Below are positions 45,896 to 59,200 of a stretch of 64,000 bases of DNA, in pieces. The DNA is from Mytilus galloprovincialis. Taxonomy: Eukaryota; Mollusca; Bivalvia; Mytilida; Mytilidae. Both the position numbers and the translations under genes were made by a program. Where the stretch lies: positions 992,001 through 1,056,000 of the forward strand of contig NC_134843.1 of assembly GCF_965363235.1 (NCBI RefSeq). The letters are read 5' to 3'. Under the pieces are notes generated by a model, which made no database searches, had not been told where the DNA came from, and was given only the letters and a program-made list of their open reading frames with translations. Position 1 is the stretch's first letter; every line of letters begins with the position of its first letter.

Positions 45896-45973
45896 GTATT
45901 TGAAAACTTATCAACATCTGTTTTTTTCATATAACCATATTTCCCGTTTACTGTTATACCAATGTCCCAGGTT

Positions 45974-45994
45974 TGGGGGGGGGGGGGGGGGGGG
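45974..45994. repeat. poly-G run
   Basis: About 21 consecutive G with TTTGG before and TCCC after. Such runs are prone to length error. Confidence 0.9.
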
Positions 45995-46035
45995 TCCCAC
46001 TAACATGTTTAACCCCGCCACATTATTTATGTATG

Positions 46036-46300
46036 TATAAAAAAGAAGATATGGTATGATTGCCAAAGAGACAACTATCCACAAAAGACCAAAATGACAC
46101 AGACATTAACAACTATAGGTCACCGTACGGCCTTCAACAATGAGCAAACAAAACCCATACCGCATAGTGAGCTATATGTGCCTGTCCCAAGTCATGAGCA
46201 TGTACTTCAGTGGTTGTCGTTTGTCAGTTACGTGTTACATATTAGTTTTCTCGTTTGATTTGTTTCACATTGTCATTTCGGGGCCTTTTATAGCTGAAAA
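46036..46300 (-). repeat. dispersed bivalve repeat, reverse copy
   Basis: AGATATGGTATGATTGCCAA, AGAGACAACTATCCACAAAA and GGTCACCGTACGGCCTTCAA; the complement of the family at 1536-1775. Sits between the two LINE remnants. Confidence 0.75.
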
Positions 46301-46859
46301 TACAAAATTTTATCCTGGTATCTATGATGAGTTTATTTCACACTATTTACATCCAATATTCTCTAGTGAAAAACAGTTACCCGGAATAAATACTTGGGGG
46401 GAATGAAAGTTTACGCCCTTTCAGCTGATGTTTATAGTTTGTGCTTATGACCCAGGTTAAAGGGGAGTTAGTTGGCGCCATGCAGCAAACATACTCAACA
46501 TTATAATGAACGCCACCTTCAGTATGTGCATGTCCCATAAACCGGTAATTCAGTGGTTTTATTTTACAAGTATATAAAAAAGAAGATGTATTGCTTATGC
46601 ATGTTGTGATTGGCTGTATATTATAATGAATAAATGAGTAAATAGTTTATTAGAGTGCAACCTGAATATATACTATTTAAGAATCATTTAATGTACATTG
46701 GTTTAATGAGCCAGCCAGATAGGCTTATGATACACTAACAGGCTTTAACTTTATTCTAAACAAATATAAGAAAACGAGTTCAAAATCATGACATTTAAAT
46801 GAACACATATGTATTGTCTTTACTTTGATATTTACAAAAGACAAATTTAACAGTTGTAG

Positions 46860-48205
46860 CTTGGACTTGAACATATATAATTACGTAAGTCATGAAGTAC
46901 TTAGTAACCTCCATCATGGCGTACAAACCGATCTTATTATTTTAGACTTTTCCAAGGCATTTGACAAGGTACCTCACAAAAAATTATTAAGGAAGATGGA
47001 TAACTATGGCATAAGGGGCAATACCTGGAATTGGGTATTATCCTTCCTTAATAGCAGAACGCAACAGGTTGCCCTTGACGGAGAGGTATCTAGTCAAATG
47101 CCTGTGGTAAGTGGGGTGCCCCAAGGCTCAGTCTTGGGTCCTCTACTTTTTCTCATCTTCATTAATGACCTACCTGCAGCAGTAACATCAAAAACACGCT
47201 TGTTTGCAGATGATTGTATCTTATACAGAAACATTACAAACCACCAAGATTGTACCATACTACAAAATGACCTAAACTGCCTAGCCAAATGGGAACAAAC
47301 TTGGGGTATGTAATTCCCTCCAGAAAAATGCAACTCTCTCACTGTAACAAGATCACAGTCACCATTCAAACATGACTATGTATTAAAAGGCCACATCTTA
47401 GAATCTGTCAGCACTGCAAAATATCTCGGTATCACCCTTTCTCACAACATGTCTTGGGACACACATATCAACAACATTACTGCAAAAGCAAATAAAATCT
47501 TAGGCTTTCTTAAAAGAAACTTAAAAATAAACCAGGAAGAAACAAAAAAGTTTAGCATACAAATCCATGGTACGTTCGAATTTAGAATATTGCTCATCAG
47601 TTTGGTCACCTCACACCCAAAAACAAAAAAAACAACATTGACAAAGTACAAAGAAGGGCAGCACGCTACGTCACCAACAGGTACCACAACACCAGTAGTG
47701 TCACTTCCATGATTGACCATCTTCATTGGAAGTCACTTGAAACTCGCAGAAACATCAATCGAGTAACTATGCTGTACAAAATCTCACACCATCTCATTGC
47801 AGTAGACCCAAACCTTTACCTTTTACCACAGCCAGTCAAAAACACCAGATTCACTAATTCATTACAATACCAAACATTTAGCACAAGAACAGATTACTTC
47901 AAGTACAGATTTTTCCATTCACAGTTGTACTGTGGAATTCACTTCCACAAAACGCCATCAGTGTTAACTCCCTGAATCAGTTTAAAATACTGATCCAGAG
48001 TCAGTATATTTAGATATCCAACCTGTTTGTAAATATGTAAATGTGTTAATTTTTGTTTTGTTTTTGCACAAAATTATTTTTGAATTATTGCACTCATTGG
48101 TTATTATATTTTATTAAGTGTCTGTTTGCGATGCGCCGACGTATAGTCATCAATGTGCTGATGGATCGTCGTATGATGTAGATGTAGATGAAGATGAGTG
48201 TAACT
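46860..48205 (+). pseudogene. second broken LINE reverse transcriptase (plus strand)
   Basis: A different LINE ORF2: LHHGVQTDLIILDFSKAFDK, VPHKKLLRKMDNYGIRGNTW, SGVPQGSVLGPLLFLIFIND and catalytic box LFADDCILY, then a stop near 47311 and continuation with STAKYLGITLSHNMSWDTHI. A frameshift follows near 47650, after which HWKSLETRRNINRVTMLYKI and WNSLP-type C-terminal sequence lead to the end of homology near 48015. The tail carries GATGTAGATGTAGATGAAGA at about 48176. It is 5'-truncated, and the endonuclease and fingers are missing. Confidence 0.85.
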
Positions 48206-48502
48206 GTTCTTGATGTCGCAGTTACTGAACGCTAGTTCAATGTCAATAAAAACTAATCATTAAGTAAAACACAATATGTCTAAGACTAAAATATCAATCA
48301 GTACACACCCACCTTCCAATGGATTTAGTATAAATATATAGGAAGCGATAGCTGGCATAACCTGATAATGTACATTTGTGTACAACAATAATATTTAGTT
48401 TGATTTTTAGATTTCTGAAGAAAAAAAATAGTCAAATTTTATCTAATCACTGAAGATTGATTAGTTTGTCATAGTATTCATCTTCGATTAACAAGGCATA
48501 TC

Positions 48503-48689
48503 CAGGCGCGGATCCAGAGGGGGGGTTCCGGGGGTTGGAACCCTCCTTTTTTTTGGACGATCAATGCATTTGAATGGGGACATGTAATTGGAACCCCCCC
48601 CCCCCCCCTTTGTCCTGGGTTAGAACCCCCCCCCCCCCTTTGTCCTGGGTTAGGACCCCCCCTTTTTAAAATGGCTGGATCCGCCCCTG
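48503..48689. mobile_element. 187-bp MITE 170 bp upstream of the DDX27 start
   Basis: Ends CAGGCGCGGATCCAG and CTGGATCCGCCCCTG, with an exact 5-bp target duplication ATATC (48498-48502, 48690-48694). The interior has C/G runs and a duplicated CCCTTTGTCCTGGGTTAG unit. The GGATCCAG end family is common in invertebrate genomes. It sits in the presumptive DDX27 promoter/5' UTR region. Confidence 0.85.
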
Positions 48690-48862
48690 ATATCTATCTT
48701 TATATATTGCGTTATATTAATCTCATTTGGAATCGATTTCTTGGGGGTATTTGCAGTCCAAGTGCAAATGAACAATAGATTAGGCAATAGCCAATTTTGT
48801 GTTGCGGTGCGCTCTCTTTTTTAAGATATTCGGTCTTAGGCTTTACCAGTTGCATTAAAAAT

Positions 48863-51800
48863 ATGGCTGAACTCCGAAAACTTGGATTTATTGCTACAAT
48901 CGAAGAGAATGATTCTTTACATCTAGCACCAGAAAGTTCTTCCAGCGAAGATGAGGTATTTACGGAACAAATATTTATAGATATAGTATGGACGAAAAGT
49001 TTAGAATGCACACATTCCACTGGTACGACAATACAGGATCTGAAAAATCAGACTACTGAGGCCATGTGGTTTGAATTTCGAACCTTGAATGACATCTGTG
49101 GGAAATATTTGTTTAATCTCAAGTATTCCAGGTTATATTCTTTTCAATTAAATTGCATTGAAAGTATGTAATTGTTGAAAACTCTGAATGAATTCAACTG
49201 CATTTTAAAAAAAAAGGGGGGAGAGGGGGGAATTGCATGTATGCATCTAATCTACATGGGTACAAGTCAAATCGGCACCCATAGAAAAGTTCAAATCGGT
49301 AACAGGTTAAATTGGCATATAGTCAAATCGGCACCTATCTAAAGTCAATTTGGCATCCAATAATATGAGGCAGGCATTACCTGTAAATGGGGACGAAGTC
49401 TGTATGAATTATTTTTTTGTAACTTAAAAATATTTGTTAAAAAAAAGAAACGGAAATACGGTAACGTTTCCGATTTTGGTTCTGTTGTTAGGGATTTTAG
49501 TTGTGACGTTATTTAAGTTATGACGTCATATGCAAAGTAAACAAAGAAACGCTATCATCAGGTAACGTTTTTTTTCATATCAAGGAGTATTAAAAATGAA
49601 ATTGGAATTGTGTTCCTTCCTATTTTATACTATACTGATAAATATATATTTTACTCAAAGTTTCATACAAACGAGACCGGAAAAAGGAAGTACATTGTAG
49701 ATTTCTGCGCAAATCTGGAAATTCAAAACCGCGACAAAAAAAAATTGAACGATTTTGAGTTCATTAGTACAATGAAAATATCGGGAAAAGTTTCCCGATT
49801 TTTTTTTTTTTTTTTTTTTTTTTTTATTGAATTTTCTACTGTTATTGGGGACTTCGTCCCCATAATATTTGATATTTATATATATGAATAATTCTAAAAT
49901 GTATAATTTTTTGGGGGGTTGCCCGGTTGGATTCTATCATACATGTACATCCCAATAACATGAATTGACATTTCTAAAACCATTCAAACATATCAAATGA
50001 GAAACCACCAGCCTGATTTATGCAAAGAACCATAAACATAAAAAAATTTGAAGAACAGGCAAATTCGTAGTGTTGCAGGGTTAAACATCCCCTATACATT
50101 AGACAGTGATACGATTGACTAACATAAAAAAAAAACCTGTGCAAAACAAAAAAACAATCAAATTGAAAACAAATAGAAATAGTGAGGCTGCTCATAGACC
50201 AAAACTGTATTCAAATCATTACAAATACTTTAAATATGGACCATAATTTGGTATTCGGCCTTTGGTTTCTTTTTGTATCCTTTTTTATAAGTTCTAAAAC
50301 TTTAACTTTTATTCTGTGGGTTGTGTTGATGTTAGAATAGTATTAATGGAACAATTGAGTTTTTCGAGAAAAAATTAATACATTTTGATTCACCGTTTAC
50401 GTGACAGGAAACAAAACAGGAAACCAATCTTTATTTTCTTTATTTTGCACAATATGTTTCAAAAGACATAAATGAACACCATTACTAGTGTTACTTGCTT
50501 CATGTTAATATTTAAAATCTATTTTCAATGTTAAATTAAAGTTTTTTTTAAACGCGACAGGAAACCATAAGAAACCGAAAGCATTTTTTTAGTTTTATTT
50601 TATTGCAAAATCTGCTTAAAATGATCTGAACAGTATACTTTTTCTTAAAATCCATCTTAAATGTAACAGTATTATAAAACTCCTAAATATGTGCTTGTTT
50701 TGAAAACAATTAGTACAATTTATTCAGGAATTTCCGTATTTTCTTCATTGATACAGGATACCATAATCGTTGTATCTTGATGTTTTAGCCAAAAAAATGT
50801 ATTTATATTTGGTTTTGAAATTCCTGTTATATACAATTTATTCCAAATCATTGGTAATGTAAAATTCTTTAAATCCAGTAAAGAAAACAACTTTTAACTT
50901 GGAATTAGCATCTTTAAAATAGGCACCATGTGATATTTGTGACCTGTACACCATCTACATGGTTTCCACATTTTAACCTACTTTGGGCTAAAATCAATAA
51001 AGTACTTCCTTTCAAGTCATGCATGGTAAAAGTTTACTTTTCCTTTGACAAGTTTATTGCGTTTCTGATAAGTGTTTGCAGAACATGAATAAAAAAAATT
51101 AATTAAAAATTGTGACAAAGATACCAACTTTGTACATTCCAAGTGTAACGGTACATTAACATGTATTTTTTTATTAAATTATCTTTATTCACTTAAAATA
51201 TCCAGTAATATTTACTGCTGAAGCTAAATCAATCCAACGAACATCGGCACCATGATAGGAGACGTAATTTCGATTGAATTTTCCAAGGACCCTTTACATC
51301 GTTACTGGGAAACGAAGTGTGTTAAAACGTCGGTCAAATCTGAAATCGATTTTGTCAAGTCATTGGGCATTTATTTTCACACAAGATCGTATGTAACATT
51401 ATGCACATAGGAAAAATAATAGACCCCCGGCGCAATCTCTTTGAAAATTGTATTTTCCTTTTTTAAACAAGACGAAACAAGCCTACAGATTATGTTTGCT
51501 TACATCCCGTTGGAAACAAATACAATGTTTAGACCTAGTATTTCGTATATCCGGCTGTATGGGCGTGATCACATGTTAGTCACATGTTTCACGTATGACC
51601 GGAAATGATTAGAACTTAACGACAAAAACAATTTTAATAAATAAATGGATATCTGTTTCGTGTGAAATGTAACGCATAACGATAACGTCATTTTCTAACT
51701 TAATTATTACGAAGAACAAAACAAGAATGTAAATCATCTCTGATTTACCTGTTTGAACATCTCGCGAGAGTTCGTATTTGCATATTGTTGCAAAGAATTC

Positions 51801-54800
51801 TTTTACAACAAAGCAGATTAAACCATCTAAAATGTGCGTTACGAAATGGGAAACCAAAATAACGACAGTATTCTTACACCTGCTACAGAAATACTTATAG
51901 TTCTCGGCATTTTCTTCTCACTATTCTTATTGGTCGATGTTCTTTGTTATTTTAAAGCAAAAATTACGAATTTGTCGGTGACGATTATCTATAAATTAGT
52001 CAGCGTTATGCACTTCGGACGCGAAAAGTAACGCGAGAAACGACACACAAATACGGTCATATAATCTTTGAAATTTGTTAATTTCAATTTTTTTTCTAGA
52101 GAAGAGTAGCACACACTTGTATGTTGATAAAAATAATGGCATCTTTAGATGTAGTTACAACTTTTCTTACAGTAATTCACATTTTATCACTTTTCTATAG
52201 TTATAGGAAACGGAGCCCAATAGCAAATTATGGTCCATATAAGTAATTACCGTTTTAACTTTTATTGCTGCTCTTCATCTGGGTAGAAGCTGGAAGATTT
52301 TGAAAGATGTTGTACAACAGAAAGACAATTGGAATATGTCAATGGTTAAAGAATATGTAACCATGTAACTAGAGTAATGTAGAATCTGACTTTCTCATTA
52401 TACATGTAAACCATATAAACACATTATTTAACTCTTTCAATGTCATGTTGATTTATTACTCTCACTATAATTTTGATGACTTTCTTTTACAGACTCCAGC
52501 AGGAGAAAAGGTCAAAAAGAAGAAAAAATCAAAGATAAATAGTTTTAACCAAAGTTTCTCCTTTACAGATCAGGTAAATTTAGTCTGATTAACTGTAATG
52601 TCGTGTTATATATTATTTACAAAAATATTCTTTGCCAGTTATAAAACATACCCAGGTAGTTAGAGTATTGTTGTACAGTTTGTTGCTTGTTAATTATGTA
52701 AGATAGCATATCAGTATGTGACATATCATGAAAACACAATACCGTAAGTTAATATTTGTCTGTATTTTAACAATAACATTAATAAAAGGAGACACTATAC
52801 TGGTGTATGCCTGTCCTTCTTTTAGTGTCTCTATCCAATACAATCATGACAATATATCATACCTGCGAACTTTCACTATTTGCGGGAGATTTCCCTCATG
52901 GAGGCTCCAAAATGGAAATTTTAAAGCTGTAGGCTTGTAAAAGTATAAAGAAGCCAAAAAACAACATAGACATGTATTTGTAGGCCCCCTTTATGATTTT
53001 GTAGGATTATAAGAGCCATCGTGCACATAAAACCCCCATGGGCATTTTGAAAAGTTGGCAGGTATGATATATCAGTTGCATTTTTATCTGACAGTAACTA
53101 CAATTCAGAGCTTCCTGAATGATTTTATCAAGCTCCACATGACATTTGCAGGAGCATGATATATAATGTGATTCTTTTTTCAGATCCATTGCTCATTAAC
53201 TTCTTGATTACACAATACTTATATATTCTTACACACAATAGCTGTAGACATGCATGACATTTTTGTTGTATTTTTGTCTACAAAAATTTTGAAACTTTAC
53301 AGTACACAAATGATATTCCATATATAACAAAAAAGTGTAAAATATCTATTAATAATTTTATATTGTAAAGAATTAAAATATGCATATGTATTGTCAGTAG
53401 TATAGTTTCATTGGGGAAACTACAGAGTGATGCATGTATGTGGTATGTACTTAAAAATATGCCAAAACACTTCTGGTTGGAAAGGGTTCAAATTTAATGC
53501 CTTTTATGTATCTAGTGTGTCTTGCTCTCTGTGCTTTAGGGCATACGATACAGTTTTGGTCCCACATTTAAATTTTGATGAAAATTTCTATATAGGCTAT
53601 TTTTTTACCTGATTAAATCAAATATGTAATAAAAAATATACCTTCATGTGCTAATTTTTGAGTAAAATTTCAGATATTTACTCAAAATTAGGATTTCTGG
53701 ACATATTTTTCCTTTCGACAGAAATACATAGCTTTTTTGTTTTAAAAGATAAACACAAGTTGTTTTTTTGCTGAATTATTTGTAATTTCTGTTTCATATA
53801 AATGGCCTATAAATTTGTGCATTTTATTTTTACAAATAACTCATATTCATCAAATGATCCTGAATGTAGAAAAAAATGTCAATTTTTCCGGTACATTTAT
53901 CCAAATTAAAAAATTTGCACTATTTACGTTTTCATGAAAATTGGTACAAATAATCTTCATACGTAATCAAACCAAATGTCATTTTAAAAAAGAGGGGTCC
54001 ATGAACTCGTTTTTAAGTTAAATGTGTTCAAATGATAAAAATAAGTCAATAAATGGATCTTTTCTCGATATGTCACAGTTTGACGTCGCAAAAATAACAT
54101 TTGATGTTAGCAACGTCATTACCTCCCCTGTAAATGTATCGTATGCCCTTAATTAACCCCAACAGCTCATTAAGAAGTCATGCATGAAATATTTGCCCCT
54201 TAACATTAAACAACATTAAAAAATCTCCCTTTTCATAAAAATAAATGCTGGAAACTCTTGTTTTACACAGGCTTTGTGAGTTTGTCTCACAGACCCAACC
54301 AACATTGAGGTCCTTGACTTTGCTGAGGTCTTTACTTTTTTTATCACTAGAAACACAGGTGAAGCTTTGCAACTGATTGTTGCAAACTTTATATTCAACA
54401 ATTACATCTCAACAGTGTTCTAGGATTTTTTTGGCACCTTGACTTACCACGGGTAAGATCAATAAAAAAATTACTTACCCACATCTAAAAGTTAAATCCG
54501 CCAACCAATGCGGACGGCGCAAAAAAACCGATTTCTTACTAAATTTGACAAATATGTTATAGTTATTACTATGTCATTTATTAAGAGCTATAATAAATGC
54601 AACTGTAAGTTTATTTTCCTCCGATGACAAGAAAAAAAATCGTTTATGTCCCGATTTAAGCACCAGTTATCAATCCGGATTTTCCGATTTTACCGACACC
54701 GTGACCGACTTTTAGAATGATAGGAGAAGAATGTGGTCTCTTTTGCGCTTGATTACACCTAGTAAACGAGTGCTTGAATAAAAGCGCCGATAGACATCGA

Positions 54801-56162
54801 CAAAATCTTCGATCTTTTATCAAAGTTTTTTCTCGTGATTTAATAAAAATAAAAAGCAGATATGGGAAAATTGAAGAGGACCGGGAAATTTCAAGAGTTT
54901 TTCGGCTTCCCCGAACTTGAAAATTGACTTACCACCGGGTGACAAAGGCTAAAAAATGACTTACCCGTTGTCCTAATCCACTTACCCCGGGTAACGGGTA
55001 ATGGGAATCCTAGAACACTGCTCAATCTTTCAACTTATGAAATGAATTTATTTTTCTTTAAAATAGTTTGATCCACAATCAGCCTTTAATTTTGACCATG
55101 CCCTTAAATTTGCCAAGAGAAAAAGGGAACCCTCCACACTAGACGAGAAGATTGCCAAAGTCAGAAAAAGGAATAAAAAAGAGGTAAGAATATTATTTCT
55201 TCTTCCTTTTAAACCATTATTAACAGCCTTTATAAATAGTTAAACATCTGTTATTTCGGTTTTGTTAACTAAAAGGAACAGAGCTAGAGGTCAGTTTTTG
55301 ATGATATGAAATGAAAGATGTGGAATGTTTATAAGACAACTATTCAACCGAGACCAAATGATGAAGATGTAATCAGCTATATGTCACCATACAGCCTTCA
55401 ACCATGAGCAAACCAATATTGTATAGTTACGTAAGCTATAAAAGGCCCCATCCTGACAAAACATTTCAAACAACAAAACCAAAGGCTTATATTATGTACA
55501 AAAAATCATTTCAATCAGTTATGATAGACAGGGACCAGTGGCAAAAACTGAATTACAGAATCCTGACTATGAACAGGCACATACAGAATGTTTGGGTGTT
55601 AAACTGGTTTGTGATGGCTCCGCCCCCTTTACCTTGTGGACATAAACATCATTATAACAAAATGTAAAAATCTGTAAGAAAAAGGCTTGACTCATCAAAT
55701 TGACACAAAGTACACAAAACATGTGTCAAGAAAACTTATGGCGCAGCTCTTTATTTTAATTTTGTTTATACATTTATATAGAAATCAGCTGATGATGACG
55801 AAGACCAAATAAATGTAGAAAACTCAGACGATGAAGAAATAGAGGAAGAAGAATCTTCAGATGAAGAAATGACAGCTGGTATGGAATTTAATGTTGAGGG
55901 TCTCACAGCAGGATCAATTTTCAAATATATAGTATTTCAATGTCCCATTTAGGGGCATTTTCTTTTTCAGTCTGTGCATCTGTACGTATGTTGGTTCATT
56001 TGTTCATCCATTCATCCTTCTCTCCCACTTCATGTTAAAATTTTTGGTCAAGGTTGTATTTGATGTTGTTGAAGTCCAATTAACTTAAAACTAAGTATAC
56101 ATGATCCCTGTGATAGTGCAAGTAAGGAATCCATGTACTATGGACACATTCTTGTTGTAATT

Positions 56163-56204
<42 letters not shown>

Positions 56205-59200
56205 TGATAGTCCAATATTCAAGAATTTTAACATTTTGGCATGATTTTTATCTGAAAGGATGTGTGAAACTATTTTGTAAGACTAATGCACCAAATTTGT
56301 TTAAATGAATGAAACGAGATGAAATGAATTGACCGCATTTCCGGACAACACTCACAAACTTTGAACAAACGATGATTTTAAAAACGATCAAACACAGGGG
56401 TTTGTTACAAATAATTTTCTGGGTTTACTATCCATACGAACCCCGAAAATGAACAAGTCTTTGAAGTATTAATTATCACTTATTCGAAATTATAATTGTT
56501 TAGGCAGCAATTCTACCATTTGAAAACAATTGAGAGGATATGATTAGAAAATCAAACCCAAGCTGATACATCTTGTGAAATTTCACTTTCTCGATGTCCA
56601 GCTTGGATATCCGATGAAGCCATTTAAATATTATGAAACTTTGAGGTCAGAAAAATGAGAAATCATGACGCTAAAAAATGTCAATTCCTGTCAAACGTCA
56701 TAAGGTTAACGGTACACTGCTACCCAAGGTTACAAAACCAAACACAGAGGCTGACAATGACTTTATTGTTGGTCCTACATGTTCTGCAACATCACCTGTT
56801 AGTGCTTAGAAATCTTCACATAGGCAGTCTGGTGTAGACCCATAATGGAAACAGACTTCTCTCATGGTTTTACATACAGATAATATGAGGATTTAATATA
56901 TGAATTTACAATGGAAAAAAAAAAGACTTCTTCTATATCTAGACAATAACATTAACAAACAAAGGGGTAACTTCCATGAGCATGATGAGGACATCATTAC
57001 AAGAGAAAACATCAATAGCATAATATTAGAAAAACACATAACAAATCAAATACAAACAAACTGAGCACCGCGATAAAGTTACTGAGAATTACCGAAAATT
57101 ACATGCTTACCACAGCGCTATCTAAAAATCTTAGGGAGAACATTGCACCTAAGTACTTTTTATTGGCAGGCAGTATTCCTGTATTTTTACCTTTTTCTAT
57201 TTACCACTCATCATACTATCCTGCCATGTATAATGACCAAAGATAACTTATTAAATGTAATATAGATTTTCATTTGATAATCTTTTTTAATAAAATCAGA
57301 TGGTAAATGAATTCTCAATTTTAATTGACGGTCAAATAATAATCTTTCATCCAGTTGGTTAATATAACATCTATATAACTTTTGCAGACTCAATCAGAAC
57401 AAAAGAAAAGAAGAAAAAGAAAAAAGGAAAGAATAAGAAAACTGATTTTGAGGAGGAAGTAAGTTCTAGAAATGTATATATTTTTTTTTTGTATGATTAC
57501 TTCTAAAAATTAAAATCTATTGAACACACATGAGGCAATATTCAATTTAGTTTTTTTTTGTATGAAATATGTAATGTAAGTGTGTGAAAATATGACTTAC
57601 TAATAAACACTTTGAGGTCATTTTATATGCACTAGGTACATGGTGCCAAATAAAATATAGAATAGATTAAAAACTAACAACAATGAATAAGCAGTTGTCC
57701 ATTGGCAATCAAACCACATCTCCTTATTGTTTTAACAAATTTATTGTTGTTTTTGTTTACAGGAAAAAGAACTTGTAGAATTCTCAGAGACTATTGACAA
57801 TTATGATGAAAAGGCTACATTTCAAGACATGAATGTATCTAGACCTATAATGAAAGTATGTACTGAATTTAGAAATTTTTTGTCACATTGTCACATTAGT
57901 AGTGTGTAGTTGTGGACTGAGTAAAATATGTCTTTACTTTAAAAAAAAAAAAAAAAAGACCAGCCTGAGGGAATTTCTGAACAGAATGTATGGAAAACCT
58001 CTCTGTCATAATTCCAACCTACTATTAGGATATATATGACAAAAAGGACTCTAGTTTGGTTATGTGCATATAAGTAAGCATACTATATGTTGTTAGAAAG
58101 ATAAAAAAAGCAGTTAACAAGGTAAATTTCCAAGATATAAAGATTTTTATACGACCGCAAAAATCGAATTTTTTGGTCGTATATTGGTATCACATTGGCG
58201 TCGTCGTCTGCGTTGTCGTCGTCATCGTTTTTGTCGGCGGCGTCGTCGTCGTCGGAATACTTTTAGTTTTCGCACTCTAACTTTAGTAAAAGTAAATAGA
58301 AATCTATGAAATTTCAACACAAGGTTTATGACAACAAAAGGAAGGTTGAGATTGATTTTGGGAGTTTTGGTCGCAACATTTTAGGAATTAGGGGCCAAAA
58401 AGGGCCCAAATAAGCATTTTCTTGGTTTTCGCACTATAACTTTAGTTTAAGTAAATAGAAATCTATGAAATTTTGACACAAGGTTTATGACCACAAAAGG
58501 AAGGTTGGGATTGATTTTGGGAGTTTTTGTTCCAACAGTTTAGGAATTAGGGGCCAAAAAAGGGCCCAAATAAGCATTATTCTTGGTTTTCGCACCATAA
58601 CTTTAGTATAAGTAAATAGAAATCTATGAAATTTAAACACAAGGTTTATGACCATAAAAGCAAGGTTGGGTTTGATTTTGGGAGTTTCGGTCCCAACAGT
58701 TTAGGAACAAGGGGCCCAAAGGGTCCAAAATTGAACTTTGTTTGATTTCATCAAAAATTGAATAATTGGGGTTCTTTGATATGCCAAATCTAACTGTGTA
58801 TGTAGATTCTTAATTTTTGGTCCCGTTTTCAAATTGGTCTACATTAAGGTCCAAAGGGTCCAAAATTAAACTTAGTTTGATTTTAACAAAAATGAATCCT
58901 TGGGGTCCTTTGATATGCTGAATCTAAAAATGTACTTAGATTTTTGATTATTGGTCCAGTTTTCAAGTTGGTCCAAATGGGGGGCCAAAATTAAACTTTG
59001 TTTGATTTCATCAAAAATTGAATAATTGGGGTTCTTTGATATGCCAAATCTAACTGTGTATGTAGATTCTTAATTTTTGGTCCTGTTTTCAAATTGGTCT
59101 ACATTAAAGTCCAAGGGGTCCAAAATTAAACTTGATTTTAACAAAAATTGAATTCTTGGGCTTTTTTGATATGCTGAATCTAAACATGTACTTAGATTTT

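Noticed and set aside
48797-48862. Upstream in-frame extension of DDX27 exon 1
   Set aside because: The extension has no ATG (it would begin at TTG). ATG 48863 has good context and matches the family N-terminus.
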